The notes beneath the pieces are model-generated. The model worked only from the letters and a program-made list of their open reading frames with translations, searched no databases and was not told where the DNA came from. Positions 7,390 through 16,283 of a stretch of DNA of 64,000 bases are shown in pieces. Position numbers and translations under genes: made by a program. The stretch lies in contig NZ_JASZYT010000002.1 in NCBI RefSeq assembly GCF_030316765.1, positions 558,001 to 622,000 of the forward strand. Reading direction: 5' to 3'. The DNA comes from Variovorax saccharolyticus. GTDB lineage: Bacteria; Pseudomonadota; Gammaproteobacteria; Burkholderiales; Burkholderiaceae_C. Each line of letters begins with the position of its first letter. Positions within the stretch are counted from its first letter, which is position 1.

Positions 7390-8175
7390 ATGTTCTTCAA
7401 CGTCAACATGGTGTTGTCGGTGCTCTTCGTGCTGCTGCTGGCGATGCTCGCGGTGGCCTCGCTGCGCATCCTGCGCGAGTACGAGCGCGGCGTGGTGTTC
7501 CAGCTCGGCCGTTTCTGGAAGGTCAAGGGGCCGGGGCTGGTGATCCTGATTCCCGGCGTGCAGCAGATGGTGCGGGTCGGGCTGCGCGTGATGGTGCTCG
7601 ACGTGCCGAGCCAGGACGTGATCACGCGCGACAACGTCTCGGTCAAGGTCAACGCGGTGCTGTATTTTCGTGTCGTCGATCCCGAGAAGGCGGTGATCCA
7701 GGTCGAGAAGTATTTCGACGCCACCAGCCAGCTCGCGCAGACCACGCTGCGCGCGGTGCTCGGCAAGCACGAGCTCGACGACCTGCTGGCCGAACGCGAG
7801 CGGCTCAACCTCGACATCCAGAAGATCCTCGCCGCCCAGACCGACCTCTGGGGCATCAAGGTGACCAACGTCGAGATCAAGCATGTCGACCTCAACGACA
7901 ACATGGTGCGGGCGATCGCCCGGCAGGCCGAGGCCGAGCGCGAGCGGCGGGCCAAGGTGATCCACGCCGAGGGCGAGCTGCAGGCCGCTGCCAAGCTGGC
8001 CGAGGCGGCCGAGATCCTGGGCCGCCACCCGCAGGCGCTGCAGCTGCGCTACCTCGAAACCCTCACGGTGATCGGCGCCGATAAGAACTCGACCATCGTC
8101 TTCCCGCTGCCGCTCGAACTGCTCGGGGCGCTGCTGCGGCGGCTCGATGCGAGGCCGCAGGAGCCCGGCGGCTGA
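7390..8175 (+). CDS. SPFH/band-7 stomatin-like protein (slipin)
   Basis: The 261-residue protein has one N-terminal membrane anchor (residues ~5-27), an SPFH/band-7 domain beginning at [14 protein letters not shown] and covering [26 protein letters not shown], and a charged helical region ([19 protein letters not shown]) expected to oligomerise. Stomatin homologs form membrane microdomain scaffolds, and in prokaryotes they are the usual partner of NfeD proteases. It begins three bases after nfeD, so the pair is one operon. The C terminus ends in a short hydrophilic tail. Function beyond membrane scaffolding is not evident. Confidence 0.9.
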   Translation: MFFNVNMVLSVLFVLLLAMLAVASLRILREYERGVVFQLGRFWKVKGPGLVILIPGVQQMVRVGLRVMVLDVPSQDVITRDNVSVKVNAVLYFRVVDPEKAVIQVEKYFDATSQLAQTTLRAVLGKHELDDLLAERERLNLDIQKILAAQTDLWGIKVTNVEIKHVDLNDNMVRAIARQAEAERERRAKVIHAEGELQAAAKLAEAAEILGRHPQALQLRYLETLTVIGADKNSTIVFPLPLELLGALLRRLDARPQEPGG

Positions 8176-8247
8176 CCCGCGGCGGACGGCGGCCCCGCAG
8201 GCCGGCCGTGGCAAGATCGATTCGTCTCCACTGCCCGGGCCTTCGCA

Positions 8248-9222
8248 ATGCTCATCAACTGCGTCGTCTACGAAGACGGTTCCAAGCTCGCCGACATCCA
8301 GGTGTCCGAGATCGGCGAGTACCTGTCGCGGCCGGGCTGCTTCGTCTGGGTCGCGCTGCACGAGGCCACGGCGGCCGAGCTGGCCGAGCTGCAGCGCCAG
8401 TTCGGCCTCCACCCGCTGGCGGTCGAGGATGCCCAGCATGGCCACCAGCGGCCGAAGGTCGAGGAATACGCCGATTCGCTGTTCGCCGTGATGCACCTGC
8501 TGGAGCCCGGCACGGCGAGCATGGGTGAAGCGGGAGTCGGCGAGGTCGACGTCTTCGTCGGCCGCAACTATGTCGTCTCGGTGCGCAGCCGCAGCGAGCA
8601 CGGCTTCGTCGAGGTCCGCGAACGCTGCGAGCGCGAGCCGGAACTGCTGCGGCAGGGCCCGGGCTTCGTGCTCTATGCGCTGATGGACGCGGTGGTCGAC
8701 CGCTATTTCCCGGTGATCGACGCGCTCGAGGTCGAGCTCGAGACGATCGAGATGCGGATCTTCACCAAGGGCGCCGCGCGGGAGAGCATCCAGCGGCTGT
8801 ACGAACTGAAGCGGCGGCTCACGGTGCTCAAGCACGCGGTCGCGCCGCTGCTGGAAGGCGCCGCCAAGCTGCACGGCGGCCGGGTGCCGCAGCTGTGCGC
8901 CGGGTCGCAGGAGTACTTCCGCGACGTGGTCGATCACCTGGGCCGGATCAATGCGTCGGTCGATGCCAGCCGCGACACCATCGGCACCGCCATCAGCGTC
9001 AACCTCTCGATGGTGACGATCGAGGACGGCGAGGTCACCAAGCGGCTGGCCGCCTGGGCTGCGATCTTCGCGGTCTGCACCGCGTTCGCGGGCATCTGGG
9101 GCATGAACTTCCAGCACATGCCGGAGTTGCAGTGGCGCTTCGGCTATCCGGCCGCCTTGCTGCTGATCGCGGCGACTTCGGGCTACCTCTACCACCGCTT
9201 TCGCCGCGCCGGCTGGGTCTGA
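8248..9222 (+). CDS. corA: CorA-family magnesium/cobalt transporter
   Basis: The 324-residue protein has a large N-terminal cytoplasmic domain, a long stalk helix and two C-terminal membrane spans. The signature GMN tripeptide that lines the pore entrance is at residues 285-287 (GIWGMNFQHMPEL), followed by a polar loop and the last span, with a basic C terminus RFRRAGWV. CorA pentamers import Mg2+ and can pass Co2+ and Ni2+. Length and topology are typical. The downstream response-regulator gene is convergent and shares a palindrome with the corA stop codon. Confidence 0.93.
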   Translation: MLINCVVYEDGSKLADIQVSEIGEYLSRPGCFVWVALHEATAAELAELQRQFGLHPLAVEDAQHGHQRPKVEEYADSLFAVMHLLEPGTASMGEAGVGEVDVFVGRNYVVSVRSRSEHGFVEVRERCEREPELLRQGPGFVLYALMDAVVDRYFPVIDALEVELETIEMRIFTKGAARESIQRLYELKRRLTVLKHAVAPLLEGAAKLHGGRVPQLCAGSQEYFRDVVDHLGRINASVDASRDTIGTAISVNLSMVTIEDGEVTKRLAAWAAIFAVCTAFAGIWGMNFQHMPELQWRFGYPAALLLIAATSGYLYHRFRRAGWV

Positions 9223-9240
9223 GGCCGCGGCGGGCCTCAG
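9219..9240. terminator. Bidirectional terminator-like palindrome containing both stop codons
   Basis: CTGAGGCC at 9219-9226 and GGCCTCAG at 9233-9240 form a perfect 8-bp stem around a 6-base loop between the convergent corA and response-regulator genes. Each arm contains the TGA of one gene, so the two stop codons lie symmetrically in the hairpin. There is no T-tract, so efficiency as an intrinsic terminator is uncertain. Confidence 0.5.
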
Positions 9241-9917
9241 CCCTCCGGTTCCTCGAAGGCGAAGCCCACACCGTAGACCGATCGGATCGTGTCGTGTGCC
9301 GGCACGGCCGCAGCCAGCTTGCGGCGCAGGTTCTTCACGTGGCTGTCGACCGCTCGCTCGGTCACATCGACGCTGTCCTCGTAGGCCAGGTCCAGCAGCT
9401 GGGCACGCGAGAAGATCCGCCCCGGCTGCCGCGACAGCGCCTGCAGCAGGCGGAACTCGAGCCGCGTCAGGTTGAGCGCCACGCCGTCGAAGCTGGCGCG
9501 CCAGTGCGTGTCGTCGAGCTGCAGCCGCCTGGGCGACGCAGGCGCCGCGGCCCCGCCAGCGCTGCGCCGCAGGACGGCGCGCACCCGGGCCACGACTTCG
9601 CGCGGCGAGAAGGGCTTGCAGATGTAGTCGTCGGCGCCGAGCTCCAGGCCGAGCAGGCGGTCGACCTCCTCGATGCGCGCGGTGAGCATGATCACCGGGT
9701 GCGTGCCGTGCAGGCGGGCGCGCCGCAGCACCTCCATGCCGTCCAGCCGCGGCAGCATGATGTCGAGCAGCGTGAGACCGGGCGGCTCCTGCAGCATGCG
9801 CTCGAGTGCGCGCTCGCCATCGGCGACGCGCTCGGTCTGGTAGCCCGCGTGCCGCAGGTAGTCGACCAGCACCGATGCGATGTCGTCCTCGTCCTCGACG
9901 ATCAGGATGCGGTTCAT
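9237..9917 (-). CDS. OmpR/PhoB-family response regulator
   Basis: The 226-residue protein has an N-terminal receiver domain with acidic pocket residues E8, D9 and phosphoacceptor D52 (LTLLDIMLPRLDG), plus T79 and K101. The C-terminal winged-helix domain (from ~130) contains LTRLEFRLLQALSRQPGRIFSRAQLLD and ends with RSVYGVGFAFEEPEG. It activates or represses transcription when phosphorylated by its partner kinase, encoded ten bases upstream. AGGAG lies six bases before the start. Family members nearest in pattern include BaeR, but the regulon cannot be assigned from sequence. Confidence 0.9.
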   Translation of the reverse strand: MNRILIVEDEDDIASVLVDYLRHAGYQTERVADGERALERMLQEPPGLTLLDIMLPRLDGMEVLRRARLHGTHPVIMLTARIEEVDRLLGLELGADDYICKPFSPREVVARVRAVLRRSAGGAAAPASPRRLQLDDTHWRASFDGVALNLTRLEFRLLQALSRQPGRIFSRAQLLDLAYEDSVDVTERAVDSHVKNLRRKLAAAVPAHDTIRSVYGVGFAFEEPEG

Positions 9918-9927
9918 CAGGGGCTCC

Positions 9928-11541
9928 TCAAGGCAGCGTTTCCGTGTGCGTCAGGGGCAGCGTCAAGACGATGCGCAGCCCTCCCAGCGGCGATGGCGCC
10001 GCGACGATGCTGCCGCCGTGCGCCTCGACCGTCGCGCGGCAGATCGCCAGCCCGAGCCCGGAGCCACCCAGGGCCCGGCTGCGCGAGGCCTCGCTGCGGA
10101 ACAGCCGCTCGAACAGCCGCGGCAGCTCGGCGGCCGCGACGCCGGGCGCGCTGTCGTCGAAGCGCAATACCAGCCGCTCGCTGCCCGCCGCGCCCTCGAT
10201 CCGCGCGCCGATCTCGAGCCGACCGCCGGCATCGGTGTAGGACAGCGTGTTTTCCAGCAGGTTCACACAGACCATGTGCAGGCGGCGCGGATCGCCCTGC
10301 AGCGCGGGGCGGCACTGTGCCGACAATTGTTCGAGTCCGGCCGCGTCGACGGCGATGCCGTGCTGCGCGAAGCGTTCGCGCGTCAGGGCCAGGGCCTCTT
10401 CCAGCAGCGCCAGCGGGAACACCGTGACGAAAGGGGGCGGGGCCTCCTCGCCGCGGTCGCGCATGCTGCTGCGCAGGTCGTCGACCAGCTGGCTGAGCCG
10501 CATCACCTGGCGGTGCAGGCGCAGCGCCGCCTTGTCGTCGAAGCTGCGCACGCCGTCCTGCAGCGCCTCGATCTCGGCCCGCATCGCGGCCAGCGGCGTG
10601 CGCAGCTCGTGCGCGACATCCGCCAGCCAGGCGCGGCGCGAGGACTCGATGCCGTCCAGGCGTTCGGCCATGTCGTTGAAGGTCCGGCCCAGCAAGGCCA
10701 GTTCATCCTGGCCGCGGACCGGCACGCGGGCGTCCAGGCGGCCTTGCGCGATGCGCTCGGCACCCTCGGTCAGGGCCTCGATCGGCGCGAACCAGCGCCG
10801 CGCCAGCAGCCACGACAGCAGCAGCGCGATGGCGAGGCCGGCGATGCCGGTCCAGACCACGAAGCTCGATTGCCGGGCGACGAAGGCGCGATCGGCCTCG
10901 GTCTCCAGGCCTTCGAGCGGTGCCAGCAGGAGCACGCCGATGATGCGATCGCCGTCGCGCAGCGGCAGCCGGGCCGCGGTGGCGGGATCGACGCGGGCGC
11001 CGGCGATCCAGTGGTCGGCGGCGTCGACCAGGCCCAGGCGCCGGTAGATCGAGTCGGGGTGGTTGCGAGGGTCCCTCATCGATCCCGGCGGGGGCAGCGG
11101 CAGGGTCATGCGCGGCGGCAGCAGTTCGGGCGGCAGCATCCCGCGCGGCCCGCTCGGGGGGGAGAAGGGCGGCCCGTCCTGCCACGGCGGCGGGCGGAAG
11201 TCGCGCGGCGGCCACGGCGGAACGGAGCGCTTGGCGCCGCTGTCCGGCTCGCTGGAAGGGGTACCGCCGCCGGGCCGTCCTTGCGGACGGAAGGGCGACA
11301 TCTGCAGGTGAAACCAGGTCTCCTCGTCGTCGCGCAGCGAGTTCCAGTTGCCCTCGGCCGCGTGCTGCTTCTTGAGGATCTCCGCGAACCAGTCCATGCG
11401 CCGGAGCTCGACCTCGGCCACATAGGGGCCGAGTCCCCGCTGCAGGCCGAGCCAGGAGAAGCTCGCGAAGATCAGCAAGAGGGCCAGCAGCAGGACGGCG
11501 AGCGCGAGGAATATCTTTCGGAAGAGGGTCAGGCGAGGCAT
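9928..11541 (-). CDS. Membrane sensor histidine kinase
   Basis: This 537-residue kinase has two membrane spans (~8-30 and ~228-250) bracketing a periplasmic sensor region, a HAMP domain (RRWFAPIEALTEGAERIAQG), a dimerisation domain with phosphoacceptor H311 (DVAHELRTPL), and an ATPase domain with N-box NLLEN (~427-431), G1 DDSAPG and G2 GGSGLGLAI. The sensor region contains an unusual proline- and arginine-rich stretch (~residues 80-150). It phosphorylates the response regulator encoded ten bases downstream. Upstream on the same strand lies a degenerate kinase-like gene whose C terminus resembles that of this protein. The signal sensed is unknown. Confidence 0.9.
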   Translation of the reverse strand: MPRLTLFRKIFLALAVLLLALLLIFASFSWLGLQRGLGPYVAEVELRRMDWFAEILKKQHAAEGNWNSLRDDEETWFHLQMSPFRPQGRPGGGTPSSEPDSGAKRSVPPWPPRDFRPPPWQDGPPFSPPSGPRGMLPPELLPPRMTLPLPPPGSMRDPRNHPDSIYRRLGLVDAADHWIAGARVDPATAARLPLRDGDRIIGVLLLAPLEGLETEADRAFVARQSSFVVWTGIAGLAIALLLSWLLARRWFAPIEALTEGAERIAQGRLDARVPVRGQDELALLGRTFNDMAERLDGIESSRRAWLADVAHELRTPLAAMRAEIEALQDGVRSFDDKAALRLHRQVMRLSQLVDDLRSSMRDRGEEAPPPFVTVFPLALLEEALALTRERFAQHGIAVDAAGLEQLSAQCRPALQGDPRRLHMVCVNLLENTLSYTDAGGRLEIGARIEGAAGSERLVLRFDDSAPGVAAAELPRLFERLFRSEASRSRALGGSGLGLAICRATVEAHGGSIVAAPSPLGGLRIVLTLPLTHTETLP

Positions 11542-11601
11542 GGCGGGGGAGGGCGGGCCACATTCTGCGGCATGGTCCGGAAGAGCAAGGGAAGCGCAGG
11601 A

Positions 11602-12240
11602 TCAGGAGAGCAGGGACGAGGCGCCGAAGCCGCGCGCGTGCTCGGCCGCCGTGCGTTCCAGCGGCAGGCGCAGCGTGATGCCCAGGCCGCCGAGCGGCGA
11701 CGGCGCGGCATAGATGCGCCCACGGTGATCGCTCACGATCTGCTCGCAGAGGGCGACGCTCGCGATCGCGTCGAGGTCGCCGCGCAGGCGCGGACTGCGT
11801 GCCGCCGCGGCGTCGAAGCAGCGTGCGAGCCGCGGCTCGTCGAGGCCCGGTGCGGCATCGATGAAGTTGACCACGGCATGGGCGCCGTCGATTCGGCCGA
11901 GCACCTTCAGCGTGCTGCCTGCGTGCATCGCGCGGCAGGCCAGATCGACGATGCGGGCCAGCACCTCCTGCATGCCCGAGCGATCGAGCACCACCGGCAA
12001 GGCATCGGCCGGCAGCGCCAGTTCGAGCGCCATGCCGGCCGCCTGCAGCCGGCCGCGCAGCGACTCCGACATCTGGTGCAGCAGCTGGCGCACGTCGGTG
12101 CGCGCGCGCGGGCCGGGGGCATGGGCGAGGCGGGTGACGGCGGGCCGGTTCGGCGCGGCCGCCCGGGGCCGCAGCAGGCGCCAGGGCACGCAGAGCAGCA
12201 ACGCAAGGAGGAGGGCGATGCAGGCGGGAATGGGGCTCAT
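11602..12240 (-). CDS. Membrane-anchored protein with degenerate histidine-kinase ATPase domain
   Basis: This 212-residue protein has one N-terminal membrane span (ACIALLLALLLCVPWRLL) and a C-terminal region that aligns with the ATPase domain of the neighbouring kinase: IDAAPGLDEP matches the G1 box and APSPLGGLGITLRLPL matches the kinase C terminus. Key elements are missing: the N-box asparagines are replaced (RIVDLACRAM), the G2 glycines are gone, and there is no phosphoacceptor helix. It therefore cannot be a normal kinase. It is the first gene of a unit with the kinase and response regulator, suggesting a modulator of that system. An alternative start at 12273 has AAGGA upstream. Confidence 0.65.
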   Translation of the reverse strand: MSPIPACIALLLALLLCVPWRLLRPRAAAPNRPAVTRLAHAPGPRARTDVRQLLHQMSESLRGRLQAAGMALELALPADALPVVLDRSGMQEVLARIVDLACRAMHAGSTLKVLGRIDGAHAVVNFIDAAPGLDEPRLARCFDAAAARSPRLRGDLDAIASVALCEQIVSDHRGRIYAAPSPLGGLGITLRLPLERTAAEHARGFGASSLLS

Positions 12241-12420
12241 CGGGGGTGGAAATTCAGTTGCGACGCCGCGCATTAGTCCTTGCCTGCGGCTTTTGCGCAA
12301 CAACTCCCGGCGGCGGCGGCAGGCCTTCAAGATGTCTCCCCATTCGGGGTGCAGCATGCGGTTCGGCATCGCCTCACCTCGTACCATGGAGGCTTCGTCG
12401 TCCTCCTGCCGAAGCGTTCC

Positions 12421-13620
12421 ATGTCCCTGCCTCATGCCCTCCTGATCCGCAACGTCCGGCCCCTGGGCAAGGCGCCGGTCGACCTGCTCGTGCGCGACGG
12501 CCGGATCGCGGCGATCGGCGCCGCACTGGCGCCGCCCGCGGAGCTGCCGACCGAAGAGGAAGACGGCGGCGGCGCCTTGCTGCTGCCGGGTCTGGTCGAA
12601 GGCCATACGCATCTCGACAAGACGCTCTGGGGCATGGACTGGTACCGCAACGAGGTCGGCAGCCGGCTGGTCGACAAGATCGACAACGAGCGCGCCTTCC
12701 GCCATGCCAGCGGCCACGACGCCGCCGGCCAGTCGCTGGCGCTGGCCCGGGCCTTCCTGGCGCGCGGCACGACCCGGCTGCGCACCCATGTCGACATCGA
12801 CACGCAGGCCGGGCTGCGCCACCTCGAGGGCGTGATCGGCACCCGCAGCGCAATGCAGGCGACGCAGCAGATCCAGATCGTCGCCTTTCCGCAGTCGGGA
12901 CTGCTGCTGCGGCCCGGCACCGAGGCGCTGCTCGAGCAGGCGATGGCCGAGGGCGCCGACCTGCTCGGCGGCCTCGATCCCTGCGCCATCGACGGCGACC
13001 CGGTGCGCTCGCTGGACGTGCTGTTCGGCATCGCCGAGCGCCGCGGCTGCGGCATCGACATCCACCTGCACGAGCCCGGCGCCATGGGCGCCTTCTCGCT
13101 CGGGCTGATCATGGACCGCGTGGCCGCGCTCGGCATGCAGGGCCGGGTCGCGATCAGCCACGGCTTCTGCCTCGGCGACCTGCCGCCGCCCGAGCGCGAT
13201 CCGCTGATCGCGCGCATGGCGCAGCTGGGCCTGGTGCTGATCACCAGCGCACCGGCGTCGCGCAGCGTGCCGCCGCTGATGGCCTGCCGCCAGGCCGGCC
13301 TCACGGTGCTGGGCGGCAACGACGGCATCCGCGACACCTGGTCGCCCTACGGGAACCCCGACATGCTCGAGCGCGCGATGCTGATCGGCCTGCGCTACAA
13401 CCTGCGCCGCGACGACGAACTCGATGTCGCGCTCGACTGCGTCACCTACGCCGGTGCGCGCGGCTGCGGTTTCGCCGCCTACGGCCTGGCGCCGGGCGAC
13501 CGTGCCGACCTGGTGCTGGTCGAGGCCCGGAGCGTCGCCGAAGCCATCGTGGCGCGGCCGGTGCGCCGCCGGGTGGTGGCCGGCGGCCGCATCGTCGCCC
13601 GCGACGGCGCATTGATCTGA
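12421..13620 (+). CDS. Amidohydrolase, cytosine deaminase-like
   Basis: The 399-residue protein is a metal-dependent amidohydrolase: GHTHLDK at residues 61-67 gives the HxH metal ligands, followed by THVDID, DIHLHEPG, ISHGFCLGD and GGNDGIRDTWSPYGNPDMLERA, the last being characteristic of the cytosine deaminase/N-isopropylammelide hydrolase branch. It probably deaminates a pyrimidine-like ring, but substrate specificity in this branch varies. The next gene, 23 bases downstream, encodes a second zinc deaminase of a different fold, so the two likely form a salvage or catabolic operon. The start at 12421 has no clear Shine-Dalgarno. Confidence 0.82.
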   Translation: MSLPHALLIRNVRPLGKAPVDLLVRDGRIAAIGAALAPPAELPTEEEDGGGALLLPGLVEGHTHLDKTLWGMDWYRNEVGSRLVDKIDNERAFRHASGHDAAGQSLALARAFLARGTTRLRTHVDIDTQAGLRHLEGVIGTRSAMQATQQIQIVAFPQSGLLLRPGTEALLEQAMAEGADLLGGLDPCAIDGDPVRSLDVLFGIAERRGCGIDIHLHEPGAMGAFSLGLIMDRVAALGMQGRVAISHGFCLGDLPPPERDPLIARMAQLGLVLITSAPASRSVPPLMACRQAGLTVLGGNDGIRDTWSPYGNPDMLERAMLIGLRYNLRRDDELDVALDCVTYAGARGCGFAAYGLAPGDRADLVLVEARSVAEAIVARPVRRRVVAGGRIVARDGALI

Positions 13621-13643
13621 CATCCGGCAGCGAGGAACCCGCC

Positions 13644-14144
13644 ATGTACCAGGAGCGATTCATGCGGCGCGCCATCGCGCTGTCGGCCCAGGCCCTGCAG
13701 ACCCCCGGCACCGAGCCCTTCGGCGCCGTCGTGGTGAAGGACGGCGAGATCGTCGGCGAAGGCTTCAACCATTCGGTGGCGCATTCCGATCCGACCTCGC
13801 ATGGCGAGATCGAGGCCATCCGGGACGCCTGCCGCAGGCTGCAGACCGTCGACCTGAGCGGCTGCGAGCTCTACACCTCCTGCGAACCCTGCGCGCTGTG
13901 CGTCGCGGCCATGCGCATCGCCGGCATCGGGCCGCTCTTCTATGCGGCTTCGCTGGCGCAGTCGGGCGCAGCCTTCGTGGGCCTGCCTGTCGCGGCGCGC
14001 CATCCGATCGATGTCGACCTGCTGCGGCAGGAAGCCGGCGCGCCGTTGGCGCAGCGCGTTCCGGCGGCCGAGCAGAAGCTGGATGACGAGGCGCTGAAAA
14101 TTTTGGAAACCTGGGCGCGAGTACGAAAGTTGAAGCCCGACTGA
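13644..14144 (+). CDS. Zinc-dependent nucleoside/nucleobase deaminase (CDA fold)
   Basis: This 166-residue protein carries the cytidine-deaminase-fold zinc motifs: H53 and catalytic E55 in SHGEIEAI, and C83/C86 in SCEPCALCVAAM. The overall pattern, with TEPFGAVVVKDGEIVGEG near the start, is that of guanine deaminase and tRNA-adenosine-deaminase-like enzymes. Because a dedicated tRNA deaminase is usually longer at its basic C terminus and this protein sits beside an amidohydrolase that also deaminates bases, a free base or nucleoside substrate is more likely. A GAGGAA sequence about seven bases upstream provides a ribosome site. Confidence 0.85.
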   Translation: MYQERFMRRAIALSAQALQTPGTEPFGAVVVKDGEIVGEGFNHSVAHSDPTSHGEIEAIRDACRRLQTVDLSGCELYTSCEPCALCVAAMRIAGIGPLFYAASLAQSGAAFVGLPVAARHPIDVDLLRQEAGAPLAQRVPAAEQKLDDEALKILETWARVRKLKPD

Positions 14145-14169
14145 GCATTCGAGGCAGAATCCGGTCCAG

Positions 14170-14670
14170 ATGAATGTCCGGACCGCTGCGTCAATCAGCG
14201 TCGCCTTGATTTGCCTGGCGTCCCGGGGCGCCTTCGGCCAGTCGGCCGAAGTTCAGGATCCATTCAGCAAGCCTTGGTGGGAAGCGGTCGTCGGCCCTTT
14301 CGCGATCCACTTCAGCAACGAGGACGAGCACACGCATGTGTACCTGCTGGGCCTCGAGCGCAACCAGCCCGACGGCTGGATCTGGGGCTTCTCGGCGTTC
14401 CAGAATTCTTTCGGCCAGCCCTCCGCCTACGCCTACTACGGCTATCGCTGGGAGGGGCTGTTCGGCAACCCCGCGATCTACGCCAAGCTGTCGGGCGGCA
14501 TCATTTACGGCTACAAGGACGAGTACAAGGACAAGGTGCCGTTCAATCACAACGGCTTCGGCCTCGGCATCATCCCGGCGATCGGCTACCGGCTGACCCG
14601 GGCGGATGCGGTGCAGGTGGGGGCGCTCGGCACCGCGGGGCTGATCTTCACCTACAACCGCAGGTTCTAG
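14170..14670 (+). CDS. Exported beta-barrel protein, candidate remote PagP relative
   Basis: The 166-residue product has a signal peptide (residues ~1-23) and then alternating aromatic and glycine-rich strands ending in phenylalanine, as expected of a small outer-membrane barrel. The stretch FSAFQNSFGQ followed by YYGYRWE resembles the PagP segment with its AFKDSW and GYGWE pattern; the PagP catalytic Asp-Ser pair would be N79-S80 here, and H47 could correspond to the catalytic histidine. PagP transfers palmitate to lipid A. The match is weak and partial, so lipid modification is only a hypothesis. It lies between a deaminase gene and dapF. Confidence 0.55.
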   Translation: MNVRTAASISVALICLASRGAFGQSAEVQDPFSKPWWEAVVGPFAIHFSNEDEHTHVYLLGLERNQPDGWIWGFSAFQNSFGQPSAYAYYGYRWEGLFGNPAIYAKLSGGIIYGYKDEYKDKVPFNHNGFGLGIIPAIGYRLTRADAVQVGALGTAGLIFTYNRRF

Positions 14671-14709
14671 CTCGGTATCGCCGGTCTGGGACGCCGCTGC
14701 GGGGCAGCA

Positions 14710-14715
14710 GATAAT
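14710..14715 (+). promoter_or_regulatory. -10-like hexamer six bases before dapF
   Basis: GATAAT at 14710-14715 precedes the dapF ATG at 14722 by exactly six bases and resembles the rnpB -10 region, including the following CC. A clear -35 is absent. If used, the dapF mRNA would be leaderless. Confidence 0.45.
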
Positions 14716-14721
14716 CCCCGG

Positions 14722-15597
14722 ATGCGAATCCGCTTCACCAAGATGCAGGGCGCCGGCAACGACTTCGTCGTGCTGGACGAAACCCGTGCGCCGCTCGGTC
14801 TCGATGCGGCGCAGTACCGCTTCCTGGCCGACCGCCACTTCGGCGTCGGCGCCGACCAGATCCTCTCGGTGCGGCCATCGCCCTCGGCCGACATCGACTT
14901 CCAGTACGTGATCCACAACGCCGACGGCGGCGAAGTCGAGCAATGCGGCAATGGCGCGCGCTGCTTCATGCGCTTCGTGCGCGAGCGCCAACTGACGGCC
15001 AAGGACGCGGTGCGCGTGCAGACCCTGTCGGGCGTGATCGAGCCGCGCATGGGGGCCGATGGCCGGGTCACGGTCGACATGGGCGCGCCGGTCTTCGAGA
15101 CCGCCCGCGTGCCCTTCGACACCGCCGGGCTCGACCCGCAGCCCGAGGGCGGCTGGCACACCTGGCACCTGGCGCTCGACACCCACGCCGGCAGCGCCAT
15201 CGTCGCCGTGGCCGTGCTGTCGATGGGCAACCCGCACGCGGTGCAGATCGTCGCCGACGTCGATACCGCGCCGGTCGCGGTCCAGGGCCCGCTGATCGAG
15301 CACCATCCCCGTTTTCCGCAGCGCGTCAACGCCGGCTTCATGCAGGTGGTGGACCGCGCGCAGGTTCGCCTGCGTGTCTTCGAGCGTGGCTCCGGCGAGA
15401 CCCTGGCCTGCGGCACCGGCGCCTGCGCGGCGGTGGTGGCGGGCATCCGGCTCGGCCTGCTCGATGCCCGGGTCGATGTCCAGACCCGCGGCGGCCTGCT
15501 CACCATCGAATGGGCCGGCGACGGCTCACCGGTGCTGATGACCGGCCCCGCGGTCACCGTGTTCGAAGGCGACATCGAGGTGCCGGACGCGTCATGA
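14722..15597 (+). CDS. dapF: Diaminopimelate epimerase
   Basis: The 291-residue enzyme converts LL- to meso-diaminopimelate, the last step before lysine and the direct precursor for MurE in this window. Two catalytic cysteines act as acid and base: C75 in EQCGNGARC and C230 in [11 protein letters not shown], each in its conserved motif. The N terminus [17 protein letters not shown] is standard. No Shine-Dalgarno precedes the start; a -10-like GATAAT does. The stop overlaps the start of the DUF484 gene by four bases (ATGA), so dapF heads a tightly coupled unit running to the rRNA methyltransferase. Confidence 0.95.
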   Translation: MRIRFTKMQGAGNDFVVLDETRAPLGLDAAQYRFLADRHFGVGADQILSVRPSPSADIDFQYVIHNADGGEVEQCGNGARCFMRFVRERQLTAKDAVRVQTLSGVIEPRMGADGRVTVDMGAPVFETARVPFDTAGLDPQPEGGWHTWHLALDTHAGSAIVAVAVLSMGNPHAVQIVADVDTAPVAVQGPLIEHHPRFPQRVNAGFMQVVDRAQVRLRVFERGSGETLACGTGACAAVVAGIRLGLLDARVDVQTRGGLLTIEWAGDGSPVLMTGPAVTVFEGDIEVPDAS

Positions 15598-16283
15598 ACA
15601 ATTTCAACTCCAACGCCATGAACCCGATCACCGAAGACGACATCGCCAACTACCTCTCGAACACGCCCGACTTCTTCGAGCGCCATGCCCAGCTGCTCGG
15701 GCAGGTGCAGCTGACCAGCCCGCACGGCAACCGTGCCGTCAGCCTGCAGGAGCGCCAGGCCGAGATGCTGCGCGAGAAGATCAAGGCGCTCGAGCACCGC
15801 GTGATGGACATGGTGCGCCACGGCACCGAGAACGTGGTCACGGCCGACCGCCTGCAGCGCTGGACCCGCGGCCTCTTGACCACGCGGGACCCGCGCCTGC
15901 TGCCGGCGCAGATCGCCGGCCAGCTGCAGAGCCTGTTCCTGGTGCCGCAGACCGCGATCAAGGTCTGGGACTGCGACAGCGCCTACCAGGCCGAGCCCTA
16001 CGCCCAATGGGTCAGCGACGACGTGAAGGCGCTCGCCACCTCGCTGACTGCGCCGTACTGCGGCCTGAACTCCGGCTTCGAGGCGGCGGGCTGGCTGGCC
16101 GAGCCGCAGGCCGCGGTGTCGATCGCCCTGATCCCTCTGCGGCCCGAGCCCGAGGCCGCGGCCTTCGGCCTGCTGGTGCTGGCTTCGCCGGATGCCCAGC
16201 GCTACAACGCCGAGATGGGCACCGACTTCCTGGAGCGCATCGCCGAGCTGGCCTCGGGCGCGCTGTCGCGCCTGCGGCCTTGA
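15594..16283 (+). CDS. DUF484 (GAF-like) family protein
   Basis: This 229-residue protein begins with [26 protein letters not shown] and [26 protein letters not shown], the hallmark N-terminal segment of DUF484, followed by a GAF-like domain. Its function is not known. DUF484 genes typically sit between dapF and xerC, which is the order here apart from one extra gene. It overlaps dapF by four bases and its own stop overlaps the next start (TTGA), so it is translated as part of the dapF-xerC operon. Two nearby in-frame methionines follow the first; the overlapping ATG at 15594 is preferred. Confidence 0.85.
   Translation: MNNFNSNAMNPITEDDIANYLSNTPDFFERHAQLLGQVQLTSPHGNRAVSLQERQAEMLREKIKALEHRVMDMVRHGTENVVTADRLQRWTRGLLTTRDPRLLPAQIAGQLQSLFLVPQTAIKVWDCDSAYQAEPYAQWVSDDVKALATSLTAPYCGLNSGFEAAGWLAEPQAAVSIALIPLRPEPEAAAFGLLVLASPDAQRYNAEMGTDFLERIAELASGALSRLRP

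Noticed and set aside
5965-9195. A 1076-codon minus-strand open frame opposite nfeD, slipin and corA
   Set aside because: Composition is antisense-like and the plus-strand genes have well-formed families and a promoter.
11602-13623. A 673-codon minus-strand open frame covering the deaminase gene
   Set aside because: Only its last third (11602-12240) has a plausible protein; the rest is the antisense shadow of the cytosine deaminase-like gene, which has intact catalytic motifs.
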